Assembly: GCF_963678635.1 (NCBI RefSeq)
Contig: NW_026971315.1
Span: forward strand, 62,001-126,000
Origin: Symsagittifera roscoffensis
Lineage: Eukaryota; Xenacoelomorpha; Acoela; Convolutidae
Length of the DNA: 64,000 nt
Direction of reading: 5' to 3'
This document shows, in pieces, positions 1-11,000 of this stretch. The notes beneath the pieces are model-generated. The model saw nothing but the letters and a program-made list of their open reading frames with translations. It was not told where the DNA came from and did not search any database. How positions within the stretch are numbered: the first letter of the stretch is position 1; every line of letters starts with the position of its first letter. The translations under genes and the position numbers were made by a program.

Positions 1-459
1 ACAACGTCACGTTTCTCTCCAAATCTTCTTTCAGCATCTCTGCCTTCTCATTTCCACTACGCTCGCTCGTCCTGGAAATTCTTTTCACAGCGGTGGTCAC
101 TGCATTCCGATGGGTCACGAAAGCTCGCTTGAAAGCTCCTGCCCCAATGTCCAGCTGATATTCACTGTACACTCTGCCATGCTTCGACATATGCTTCTTC
201 GCATACTCGTACAACCATGCAGTCATGTTAGCTCTGAACCATGGCATCAATCGTTTTCCCGCCCATATCTTCTTCACTTCCATTGGAATGTTCAGAACCC
301 CGCACATTGTCTCAAAAAGATCCAAATCTTTTAGACAATCTAATTTTCGCAATTGTTCTCTCGTCGGTGCCTCCTGTCTATTATTTTCTCTCACATGAGC
401 TTCCAGCCATCGTATCGCCATCATAACTCCCACTATCACTATTGTTATGGGCTGTGATG
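1..459 (-). pseudogene. Fragment of retrotransposon ORF3 (element A type), inverted
   Basis: This stretch repeats 8205-8663 of the intact element at a constant offset of 8204, with one mismatch seen by eye. It encodes, on the minus strand, part of the C-terminal region of ORF3. Identity stops abruptly at 459/460, where plus-strand ORF3 sequence of a different subfamily begins. The left end runs off the window, so it may belong to a longer element. The near-identity implies a very recent copying event, gene conversion, or an assembly join. Confidence 0.9.
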
Positions 460-2197
460 TCCTCATCCTAACGCCGATTTAATCTGGGACATGACGGCGG
501 ATATCACGTTAGACCTAGATGATGACGCGAGTTTACATGATCTGGCCATGATACACCATCTGCTGGCCATGAGGTTGACGAAGCGGAAGAGCAACCCATC
601 CACGGAGCTGTCCGAGGAAGGTCCATCGAGCAATTGGTTGAAGCAAGGCACATGCTTGGCTCAACATAGTGGGATGGAAGGACATGTTTGTAACTTGGGG
701 TACTGCCTGATTACGCTGAGCGAGCAGCATCGACAACTGGCACGATTGTACGGAAGATTGAGCATGTCGGATAAGAGTGGCATGGAGTTGGTCGCGGGCT
801 GTCATGGGATGACGGATGTAAACTTGACCACAGCCTTGGGATTTTGTAACATGACGAGTTCGATAGAATCGCTTGAGCGCCTGGAGCGTGCCCATGAGCT
901 GGTGACGTCCCTCAGCGTGGAAGTATTCCCTGGAGCATTGCAGACAGAGCAGAAGATCGGAGGCTGGCGAGAAGCTCTGGAGAACGAAATGAATCTGAAA
1001 GATAGTGAAGCCTATCATAAACCTACTGGTTCAAAATAACTGGTGGGTTCAAGCTCCGCACCATATTGCAGTAGTAGGTATCCTACACACATGGTGGTGA
1101 TGGATGCGAGGACACAGCAGGTGTTGATTGACCAACTTTTCTCTGTGCCAAAGTGCGTGAGGTTGGCCACAATGTCGGAGAGGTCATATGATTTGTTGGC
1201 AAAGATCTTTCGGGCAGTCCCGAAGAGATCTGAAGGCAAGTTGCAAGACGTAGTGGGTGAAGAGTTTCTGAGATTGAACGAAGGTAATGTGAGTGAGTTC
1301 CAGAAGCAGAAAGCGAGTGGAGCGTTACCCACTGAATTCCCCATCATAGAAGAGAAAGACGACTTACACAGAATTATGATGGAGGTGGAACCGTTGCTGG
1401 GAGCCTCAGGGTATCGGACCCGAAGGAACATAGTCAGAACCCATGGGGAGTATCCTTGCCACTGCTTGGCGCAGACGTTGTGGTACCCCAAACGCGGGAA
1501 TCTGATACTAGTATGGGACCTGGAGGAGTTGTACTCTACGGGGTTGCCCGATCAGAATCAACAGGTGTCAATCGTGGTGGTTAGTGCCATGCTGGCAGTG
1601 AGATGGTTGGAGGCTAACGCGGACACAAGTGAACAGGAGACGGCCGTGCCGACTCCTGAGCAGCTGAGCAACGTGAAGATGAGTCGTGAATTGGATCTTT
1701 TCAGAACCACCTGCGAGGTTCTGAGAATACCCAAAGCCATTGAAAGAATACGGTCAAGGCAAAGATTGATGCCTTGGTTCCGTGCAGTGATGACATCATG
1801 GATGTATGAACGCGCGAAGCGTCATATGTCGAGGAACACTGAAACCTATCAATCTTTCCAGCTAGATATAGGACCGGGAGCCTATAAGAGAGTATTCCTG
1901 ACGCACAGAAACGCGGTCACCACGGCGGTGAAGCGAGTAGCTGGAGCGCCTTGTGTAACTGAAGATGAGAAGAAAGAGGTCTTAAGAGCTGACCTAGAAA
2001 GAAATGTGAGCCTATGTCTTCACAACAGCTTTTGCAGGAACCGGGAGCAAAATGTGAATGTGGACCTGCTACCTTGTTGCAAACCGAGGCTGTTGGAGCA
2101 GGAGAGTTGGGGCACGGCCCGCAACTCCATGAACATGTTGGAGAAAGTATTAGAAGACAGCGAAGCTGAAGATCAGGATGGACAAGCGATGGAGTGA
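460..2197 (+). pseudogene. ORF3 of a diverged relative (element B), C-terminal half, one nonsense codon
   Basis: Plus-strand reading from about 461 to the stop at 2195-2197 aligns throughout with the C-terminal ~580 residues of ORF3 at 8014-11289; I judge roughly half the residues identical. Shared landmarks are GHVC, TDVNL.TALGF, SVEVFPG.LQTEQK, YP.H, SVPKCVRLA.MSE, PCHCL.QT.WYPKR, LMPWFRA.MT, THRNAVTTAVKR, CLHNSFCRNRE and LPCCK. A single in-frame TAA at 1037-1039 interrupts it where the intact copy has a tyrosine codon; the frame is otherwise open on both sides. The N-terminal half is missing because of the junction at 459/460. Function is unknown. Confidence 0.88.
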
Positions 2198-2969
2198 AGA
2201 TTATGAACGCAGAGAACAAGTGAAGACGTGAGCAAAGAAGAGAAGAGAAGGAAAAAAAACTTGATTGTCTTTGTGTGTTAAAACTTGAACCAATCAACCA
2301 AGCTTTGATTATTGAACTTGTTAAACTTTTTGTTTTGATTTAGTTTGGTCAAACCAAACTTTGAAAATTGTTACAATTGTTAAAATTGTTGAAAGAAAAT
2401 TTTAGTTATACTATTTATGTATATATATAGAACATAGGTGAGTATATTTACCTATTTAAACATGACTGAAGTTTTTAACCTGTGTAAGACGCAATTTCAC
2501 TGTGTGGCGACATGGTAAGTTTGAGTAAACTCGCTCGAGAGGGTGAGTAACTCAATAACTTTCCTGGCCACAGAGTTTCTTAGTTTTAATATTGAAGGGA
2601 CCGCATAAATAACTGATTATACTTGGTGAGTGATGTTAAGTTAATTTTAACGGGTGCGTGGCCGTGCCACGTCCCACTTTTTAATCACAAAGAGCGAAAA
2701 CAAGTTTTATGGCAAGACGACGGAAGTAGTCAGAAAAGAAATTTTATCTAGGACACTTCTTATGGTGCAAATTTTGTGAAAATGTTGAAAGGCAGTGAAA
2801 TGTAGTACGATGCCATTTGTGAACACGTAGTGAGTTGGGGTAGAGTAGATAAATTTCATTTTCTTATGCGATTTTGTAAGATTGATTACAGAGAACTGGA
2901 ACACTACTTGACGATAACCCGGTGTTATGCGATCAATTGGAACATTGAGGGGGACTTGTCCGGGGAGTA
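2198..2969 (+). other. 3' untranslated region of element B with polypurine tract
   Basis: AT-rich non-coding sequence between the ORF3 stop and the LTR. It ends in TTGTCCGGGGAGTA (2956-2969), immediately followed by the LTR start TGTGCC. The same motif precedes the 3' LTR of the intact element on the opposite strand, which marks it as the polypurine tract that primes plus-strand DNA synthesis. Confidence 0.7.
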
Positions 2970-3253
2970 TGTGCCATTCTGCCAGATGGCACAGCGCAAC
3001 CTTCCGACGACACGAAAAAAAAACGAATAAAGGCCTTAGGAACGAAAAATTATTGCGAAGGAGGGTAGGAATATTCTAGAATTTTTATTTTTAAAATTTC
3101 GATTGAAGAGTGAATATTTCTGAGAAATAGAAAAAGACGGCCGTTTTGACGAAAAAGGACGAAAAAACAGAATAACGACAAGTATTGTGGAAAACGGTCG
3201 CACAAGAGACGAAAAACACGAAGCCTCTTATCGTGGCAACAACACACGATAAG
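2970..3253 (+). repeat. Truncated 3' LTR of element B
   Basis: Begins TGTGCCATTCTGCC directly after the polypurine tract and matches the first ~284 bp of the solo LTR starting at 3736 almost perfectly. It breaks off after CGATAAG and joins A-type LTR sequence in the opposite orientation. Confidence 0.85.
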
Positions 3254-3735
3254 CCAACGTCTAAACAGAGCTTTACATGCTTTTAACCGTCTCTACCAAA
3301 GCCAGTTCTTTTGGTGGTCTTTCCAACGTCGGGTCGACAAAAACGTTACTGTTCTCCGGCTTCGACCAGAACGCTCAAATTAACTTAATTACATGCCAAA
3401 TAGTGAGCTCAAGGCTGGGTCTCAGTATCCCCAGACCACGAGGTCACTCCTAAAATCAGGCTGCTACTACTTATCATATTACTATTGTTTTTGTTCAGTA
3501 GATAAAAATCATCATCTCCATCGAAGATGGATCAACCCTTTCCCCCAACTCCTAGCTTCTCATCCTTGCAAAATGAATTCAGATGTTAATTAGATTCAAT
3601 TCAGGACATAATAGGGAAGCTAAAAGCTCATGTAAAACAGTTTCAGTCCAAATTCCGAGACCCCTCCGGATTCTTGAATCCGGGTATTTAAGACTCTTAT
3701 CCTCCTTCCGGAAGGCTGGTTTTCCACCCTTCACC
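3254..3735 (-). repeat. A-type LTR, left part (disrupted)
   Basis: Related to the intact-element LTR from AGCGTCTAAACAG to the segment before the CCGTTG hairpin. It is diverged enough to be an older insertion. It is interrupted at 3735 by the solo B LTR and continues at 5397. The outer end that should begin TGTAACATTCG is missing at 3253/3254. Confidence 0.85.
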
Positions 3736-4180
3736 TGTGCCATTCTGCCAGATGGCACAGCGCAACCTTCCGACGACACGAAAAAAAAACGAATAAAGGC
3801 CTTAGGAACGAAAAAGTATTGCGAAGGAGGGTAGGAATATTCTAGAATTTTTATTTTTAAAATTTCGATTGAAGAGTGAATATTTCTGAGAAATAGAAAA
3901 AGACGGCCATTTTGACAAAAAAGGACGAAAAAACAGAACAACGACAAGTATTGTGGAAAACGGTCGCACAAGAGACGAAAAACACGAAGCCTCTTATCGT
4001 GGCAACAACACACGATAAGACTTATAGCAGAGGAGATTGGTGGAGAAGGAAGCTTCAGTGGGGAAGAAATATTCCACGGAACCCTCCCGTGCCACAAATT
4101 GGGAGAGATAAGAACGTTATCTCAGGAAGATTACGGGAGCGGAGGCTTGGTCCCCCAGAGACTGTTTTATGTGAAGGGAC

Positions 4181-4188
4181 TATATAAA
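4181..4188 (+). promoter_or_regulatory. TATA box of the B-type LTR
   Basis: TATATAAA lies about 445 bp into the LTR in LTR orientation, where a U3 promoter would be expected. The call rests on sequence and position only. Confidence 0.45.
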
Positions 4189-4389
4189 ACTAACTTTGTA
4201 GCTACTTGGATGTCGTAGAAGTCTGAATTAACACCGGTATAATTTGATATTTTAGAATATGAGTAGCTAGAAAGAGGAAAGGGTCAATCCATCTCCAATG
4301 GATTTAATATAGAACTGTCACACAAAAACATATTAAAATAGGTTGTTCGAGTCGTGTTTTTAATGGCAATCACGTAGTCTGAGGATCCG

Positions 4390-5222
4390 AGACTCAGCTA
4401 TGTGGTTGTGTTCAATAGAAATGTGCAAGTGGACCTATCCTTGAATAATGATACTCTTTCTCAAGTGTCTGTTATAACTGATTTGGGCCTAACAATTGAC
4501 AGTAATCTCAGATGGGGTTCTCACTCTGAGAACCGTTTACATAATGCCCTTAAGTCTTTTTTCTCAATTAAACGTAATGTGCCCGCTTCATGTCCCCTCT
4601 CGACTAAGCTGACCCTTTATCGTTCTAGGGTGCTGTCTGTGCTCCTATCAACCTCCCAAGCGTGGTGGCCCCAGCGCTCTTACCTTGTTAAGTTTGAACG
4701 TTTTAATAAAAAAGTTTTAAGGTGGATATGTAATAACTACTCTCTAAGCTACATCGATTGCTGTCGCAAATTGTCTGTGTTTCCTGTTACCTTTTATTTG
4801 CAATTTTATGATCTGATATTTTTCTGTAAACTTATAAATAATTTTTATAATTTTGATGTTTTTCAATTTGTACAATATCGTCGCAACTTTGGCACAAGAA
4901 ATGATGATTATCTCCTCCTAGAAGAACGGTTTCCCGTATCTCAAGTCTCGAAATCCAACTATTTCAATCGTATCATTCCTCTATTCAACTACCTCACCAA
5001 GCAATATCGTCTTGATTTCTGCTCACCTGGAATTCTTAAATCGCGCCTTGTAACTATTTTGTCATCTCACCTTGAAACATTTGACATTCATAATACTTGT
5101 TCTTATTTTATAAAATGCCCCTGCTCCACTTGTAAATTTACTCGCAGTTAGTCTTTTAGTTCAATTTGTTTGTATTTTATACCAGAAATGGTAATTGAAG
5201 TCTTTTAGTAGTAGTAGTAGTA
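4390..5222 (+). pseudogene. 5'-truncated non-LTR retrotransposon (LINE), RT C-terminal part
   Basis: An open frame ending at 5151 encodes the C-terminal region of a LINE reverse transcriptase. It contains the thumb-region signature LGLTIDSNLRW, the following LYRSRVLSVLLS segment, and a cysteine-containing tail (CPCSTCK) typical of CR1/Jockey-type ORF2 C-termini. The sequence ends in a (TAG)n run near 5205-5222, a simple-repeat tail as seen in several LINE clades. The 5' end is truncated within about 4370-4400, normal for target-primed insertion. It sits inside the solo B LTR, whose sequence resumes after the tail. The frame is open, so the insertion is not ancient. Confidence 0.85.
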
Positions 5223-5396
5223 GACTGATGGCCTAAAAGTAGTAACTTTTTACTTGGCCCTAAACAGACCAGAAAATCAACTGGCAAGGTCGAGACGGTG
5301 AAAAACGAGTAGGATTAAAGTAACTGACGCCTGCCAGTCGTTAATAGGTACTTTTTCTACGCTCCGTCGCTGTGTAGTATTTGGGCGAATGTTACA

Positions 5397-5772
5397 ACCG
5401 TTGTTCGCAACAGCCTTGCAACTATTGTAGCGTCACAATAGTTGCAACTCGGAACGGTCTCTGCTATTTCTGCTTTTTTCTGATTCCGATTCTCAATTTT
5501 TCCATTGTTGTCGTCGTCGCAACTATCGTTCGTTGTTGCGTTTCTATTTTGGTTTTTCTCTAAAATGGCCGTTTTTGACATTTCTCAGAATTATTACGTC
5601 ATCATTTCGAATTTTTAAAATTTAGGAATTTCCGAATCCTTCAGCCTTCACGATTTGTCCAATCGTCTGAATAACGCTCTTATTCCTTCAAAATCGCCAA
5701 TTTGGAAGGTTCGCTGCTAAAAACTCGAAACTGCTGAATCTGCATTTTTGTCCATTCTGGTCGAATGTCACA
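5397..5772 (-). repeat. A-type LTR, right part (disrupted)
   Basis: Continuation of the LTR interrupted at 3735. It contains the GCAACTATTGT / ACAATAGTTGC hairpin near 5418-5450 and ends TCGAATGTCACA at 5772, the same terminus as the intact LTRs. Several substitutions and small indels separate it from the intact element's LTRs. Confidence 0.85.
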
Positions 5773-6272
5773 TCGCTAGAGGAGCGAATTTTTTTTATGC
5801 GATTGAGTGTGAGGCTGACTTAATAACTTTACATTAAACGTAATTTTAAATACTTTTTTGCTTCCTTTGTGTTTTAGTTAGCAGTCTACCTCATTGTACG
5901 AGCGGAAATTTTTTTGTATGTGACTTGAGCGTGAGGCCGACTTAAAATTTTTTTTACAAAACGTAATTTTGAATTTTTGAATTTTTTCTTTGCTTCCTTT
6001 ATGTTTTAGTTAGCTTTTGGAAGGAATGGAATAAATACAAATATGGAAAAAAACTCCTATTTGAACTTTGTTTTTTATTTTGATTGTTAATTTACCAACT
6101 CGGTTTGTTATAACTCTTGTTTTTTTCTTATTCTTTTTTGGTTTGATAGGTTTTGGCTTAAATTAAATCGGCTTAGTTGCCTCATTTTGCCTCGTTCTTC
6201 GATCGAAAAAAGGTTAGTTGTGTATGTTTGTGTTTTGATGGTGAAAGGGACTTGATAACTTTTGGTAAGTTT
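5773..6272. repeat. Host dispersed repeat R3 with a two-unit tandem; target of element A
   Basis: AT-rich. Two imperfect copies of a ~115-bp unit (about 5785-5890 and 5903-6020) share GAGCG, GAGGC.GACTTAA, AACGTAATTTT, GCTTCCTTT.TGTTTTAGTTAGC. The second half (about 6085-6272) belongs to a family that contains ATCGGCTTAGTTGCCTCAT and recurs at 28069-28330, 38590-38960 and 60170-60560. Element A inserted inside that copy. Confidence 0.65.
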
Positions 6273-7194
6273 TGTAACATTCGCCCGGAAGATACATATC
6301 GACGGATAACAAAACTAAGTCTTAAGACGACTGGCTAGCGTCTAAACAGAGCTTTGCATGTTTTTCACCGTCTCTACCAAGCCAGTACTTTTCGGTGGTC
6401 TTTCTTACATCAGGCTGACAAAAACGTTACTGTTCTCCGGCTTCGACCAGAACGCTCAAATTAACTGAATTACATGCAAAATTAGTGAGCTCATGGCTGG
6501 ATCTCAGTATCCCCAGACCACGAGGTCACTCCTAAAAACAGGGCTACTACTTATCATATTACTATTGTTTTTGTTCAGTAGATAAAAATCATCATCTCCA
6601 TCGAAGATGGATCAACCCTTTCCCCCAACTCCTAGCTTCTCATCCTTATCAAAACGAATCCAAATATCAGTTAAATTCAAGTCAGGACATGACAGGATGC
6701 TAAAAGTTTATGTGAGTTAATAAAAGTTTCCGTCCCGAGACCCTTCCGGATTCTTGAATCCGCCGAATCAAGCTCCTTACTCTTGATTTCTTGCTAATCC
6801 GGAAGGCTGGTTCTCACCCTTCACCGTTGTTGGCAACGGCCTTGCAACTATTGTAGCAGCACAATAGTTGCAACTCGGAGCGTTCTCTGCTATTCTGTAG
6901 TTCGTTGTCGTTTTCCAATCTCGATTATCGTACTGTTCGCAATCGCAGATAAAAGTTGTTCTGCTTTTTACTCGCTTTTTTTGTTAAAATGGCCGTTTCA
7001 GCATTTCTCAGAAATGTGTCGTCATCATTCGAAATTTTGAAAATTTAAAATACTAGAATATTCTAGCCCTCACCGTTTGGCTAAACGTTCCAATAACGTC
7101 GCTAATCCTTCGAAATCATCAACTCGGAAGGCTTACTGCTAAAAATTCGAATCCTGCATAAATTGCATTTTGGCCATTCTGGTCGAATGTCACA
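6273..7194 (-). repeat. 3' LTR of element A
   Basis: Starts TGTAACATTCGCCC and ends GAATGTCACA on the plus strand, with 922 bp matching 27147-28068. It contains three self-complementary segments: GGATTCTTGAATCC inside a larger CCTTCCGG...CCGGAAGG stem (about 6744-6807), CCGTTG/CAACGG near 6824-6838, and GCAACTATTGT/ACAATAGTTGC near 6844-6871. No TATA box is visible in element orientation. Confidence 0.95.
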
Positions 7195-8013
7195 TACTCC
7201 CCGGACAGTCCGGTCAATGTCCTCATTGAATCGCGCAATGTTCTAAATGGTTACAGTGTCATCGAACAGAATTTACAAAATGCACGAAATTACTTTTATC
7301 CACGTCATATCAACTCACCGCAGAATATAAATGGCATCATACTACATCACTATAGCCTTCAAATTCTTTCATTAATCTGCACATTGAGAATATGACCTAG
7401 GATAAAACATGTTTTCTGACTTCCAGTGTCAATGTCCCGATTAAAACTTTTTCTCTTAGATTTAAAAGATGTTGACTTGCAGGACAGTCCTGCCAACCAA
7501 CAAGCTAAAATTATCCTACTATGCTCCTTCCCTTCGGAAATCTTGCTTGTTTATTGTCCTGAATATTAAAACTAAGAAACTTTGTGATTAGAAAGAACAA
7601 TGTACCAACCTCCCTCTTCAAGAGGTTACTCAAGTCTTTCATATCACCACAAAGTGATCAGTTTTCCTAAGTGATTAAAAACAATCATGCAGGCTGGAAT
7701 ATTTAAATATACTCTTCCCTCAAGCCTTTCTAAATAAATAATAAGTGAGTGTCTCTAAAGCCACTTCAACTAAAACCAAAATGCAAATTTATAAATGCAA
7801 CAATTTCCAAACTCAACTAAATGTTTCAGTTTTCAATTACAACTTGGTTGCTTGGTTTCTCACTTGAGCTCTTCACACACACAAAACAATTCTGAGTTTT
7901 GACTTTTCTTCATCATTCCTTTGTTCTCTTCTCTTTTTGTCGTTTAGAAGTTCCAAAACTTCCAAATTCTTCCAATTTTCCTTCTCACCGCCTCCCGCCT
8001 TCTCGACCATTCG
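7195..8013 (-). other. 3' untranslated region of element A with polypurine tract
   Basis: Non-coding, between the ORF3 stop and the 3' LTR. On the minus strand it ends GTCCGGGGAGTA (7195-7206), directly abutting the LTR. The matching position in element B has the same motif, so this is the likely plus-strand primer. Confidence 0.75.
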
Positions 8014-11000
8014 TCAATGCTCCATCTCCTCCTCCTGCGACACTGACTCCGCACTCTCGGTTTCCGTGTCTTGTAGCACGTCATTGACTATCCTGACGCT
8101 GTTGGAAGCCGTCCTCCAACACTTCGGCTCTTCCACCCTCTGTTTACAGCAAGGTAGGGGATCCACGTTTGATTCTCTGTTTCTACAGAAGCTGTTGTGG
8201 AGACACAACGTCACGTTTCTCTCCAAATCTTCTTTCAGCATCTCTGCCTTCTCATTTCCACTACGCTCGCTCGTCCTGGAAATTCTTTTCACAGCGGTGG
8301 TCACTGCATTCCGATGGGTCACGAAAGCTCGCTTGAAAGCTCCTGCCCCAATGTCCAGCTGATATTCACTGTACACTCTGCCATGCTTCGACATATGCTT
8401 CTTCGCATACTCGTACAACCATGCAGTCATGTTAGCTCTGAACCATGGCATCAATCGTTTTCCCGCCCATATCTTCTTCACTTCCATTGGAATGTTCAGA
8501 ACCCCGCACATTGTCTCAAAAAGATCCAAATCTTTTAGACAATCTAATTTCCGCAATTGTTCTCTCGTCGGTGCCTCCTGTCTATTATTTTCTCTCACAT
8601 GAGCTTCCAGCCATCGTATCGCCATCATAACTCCCACTATCACTATTGTTATGGGCTGTGATGAATCTGGTAAACCCATGGAGAGCAGCTCTCCAGAGTC
8701 CCAGATCAACACCAGATTACTACGCTTGGGATACCACCAGGTCTGCAGCAAGCAGTGGCAAGGAAACTCGTCATGTGTCAACATGATGCTCCTCCAATTC
8801 CGTTTTCCCGAAGCTTCCAGCAATGGCTCCACTTCCATCATCACTCGGTGGATTTCATCATTCTCATCTACTGCATTGTAATCTGTGACAGTTGATCCTC
8901 TCTGTTTCTGTTTTTCAAAGTCACTGAAGTTCCCGCTCACATATCCCATGAACTTCTTTCCTAGTATTGACTCCAACTCCTCTTTGGTTCTTTCTGGAAC
9001 TGCTGAGAACATCTTACATAGTAACTCGTAAGACTTTTCAGACATTCTCGCCAATCTCACGCACTTTGGCACTGAGAAAGCTTGATCCACGATCGTTCTT
9101 GTACTCTTCACGTCCACAGCCACGAAATGCACAGGGTATCTGCTCTTGCACATTGGAGCCAACGTTGAACCCACCAAATATCGTGCTCCTGATGGTCTAC
9201 AATAAGTTTCGCTGTGTCTGATGTTCATCTCCGTTTCGATTGCTTCCCTCCATTTTCCTATATACTTCTGCTCAGTCTGCAGAACTCCTGGGAATACTTC
9301 TACGCTGATGGCTGTGACCATCTCATGTTTCTGTTCTAGATTCAATAGTGACTCTAAAGAACCAAACATGCTGTAGAATCCTAGTGCTGTCACTAGATTC
9401 ACATCAGTTCCTCCATGGCAATCTGCTATCAGTTCCGTTTCCGTTCTTGCTTTCATCACTACATTTCCAAACAATACCGTCAACTGCTTGTGTTGTTTCT
9501 CCAGGGTTTTCACACAGTCTAGACTTCCACAAACGTGACCCTCTAGTCCACAGACTTCCGCCAGACAGCTACCAGGTTTGACCCAGTCTTCTGGTCCCCA
9601 GCCAGGCAACTCCACTCTATCTTCTCCGTTTCTCTTAGAGGCTGTTATCATCACATTATATATGATGTTGAGGTCACGCAGGTTACAGTCCGCATTCAGT
9701 TCCCTCTGTATGTCCTGTGTCGCCCGTAATATTGAGTCAGCGTTGGGACTAGGACACCACGATGGCTTCATCAATTCCCACACTGCCATCAAGCTCGTTC
9801 TCAGTAATTCATCTGAGAATCCCAACCCAAATTCCACTCTCTTGTCGGATTTTGGTACTGAAGGTGCAGTCACCTCTTCTTCCAAGACCAATCCCAATTT
9901 GGCCTGTGGATTGTTAACTCTCTTAGTCGTTACAATTCTGGACGTCCAGAACCTTAGTAACACCGCCTGCTCATAATCAAAGAAGCAATCACGTATGTCT
10001 TCACTCAGGAAAGGATTGTACGCTATCCCTATGATCCCGGATACATAGCTATATGACTTCTTCTTGATCGGTCCACAGTATTCACTGGATTTCGGCAATG
10101 CTCCCATAGATTCTTTAGTGAGCCTCAACTCCTTGTTTGAGAATCTCCTGATCTCGTCTATCTTTTTCATGGGTTCCAATTCTTCAGGTTCTTTCATGTT
10201 CACCCTCATCGGTTTACTTTGCTGCATATCCAGCATTGCTAGTAAGAACATGGCTTTCGTTCGCTCATCGCCTTCCTTCAACATTTTAACACAAGTGCTT
10301 AATGCAGGTACTGAGATCTGCTCTATCAGGAATCGAATGAAACAGAGAGCGTCTCTCCGCTTTGCACACGCTACTGCTGCTCCCTCCTGGACTATCAGAT
10401 CCCTCAGATTCGTCATAAGGAAAACTTTTTCCTCCTTTGATCTCTTCCTTTCTTCTGAATCATATTCTTCGCGAGTCAGTCCCATCATGCACCAGGCGAG
10501 CCTGAGTTGTAATTCTGTCCTTACGTAAGGTACTGCCACGAGAGCATGTATTCTTGGCGTAGTCCTCATTTCCTCTTCGAAATACCTCAATACTACTGCT
10601 TTCCATGGAAGGCTCACCAACTGCTCGATCGTCTCCGCCTGTACGTCAGACGACGCCAAAGTTCCGTACGCCTTCTGCTTGAGGGTGGTGCCTTGCAACA
10701 TTGTTTCCAGATAACCCTCCATGGCTTTTTCTTCTTCCAGGGCCATTACATGCCCTCTAGCCGAGTTTCGGTATTCCAACATCTCCATGTATCCACCGGT
10801 GGGTTCATCTATCGACACTGTCTCAGACACTGTCAGTCTGTTGTATTCCACTGGTGTTAGTTGTCCTGCAACACTTCCCTTTCCATGATTCATGGGAGAT
10901 GGCTTGAAGTCCCTCATTTTACTCTCTCCACATTGACTGAGTATTTCCATTTCTAAAGTCGCTCCAGTCAGAGTGCGGTCACTCCTTTTGGATTTATAAC

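Larger units (their letters stand above)
3736..5396 (+). repeat. Solo B-type LTR, itself interrupted by a LINE
   Basis: Starts TGTGCCATTCTGCC and ends GGGCGAATGTTACA, the same terminal signatures as the family LTR (TGTG...TACA). The surrounding A-type LTR resumes directly after it, with ACC present on both sides as a possible short target duplication. Without the LINE (about 4390-5222) the LTR is about 830 bp. No internal domain accompanies it, so it is probably a solo LTR left by LTR-LTR recombination. Confidence 0.8.

Noticed and set aside
533-1740. Minus-strand ORFs opposite the B-type ORF3
   Set aside because: Shadow frames of the plus-strand ORF3 sequence, which is the conserved one.
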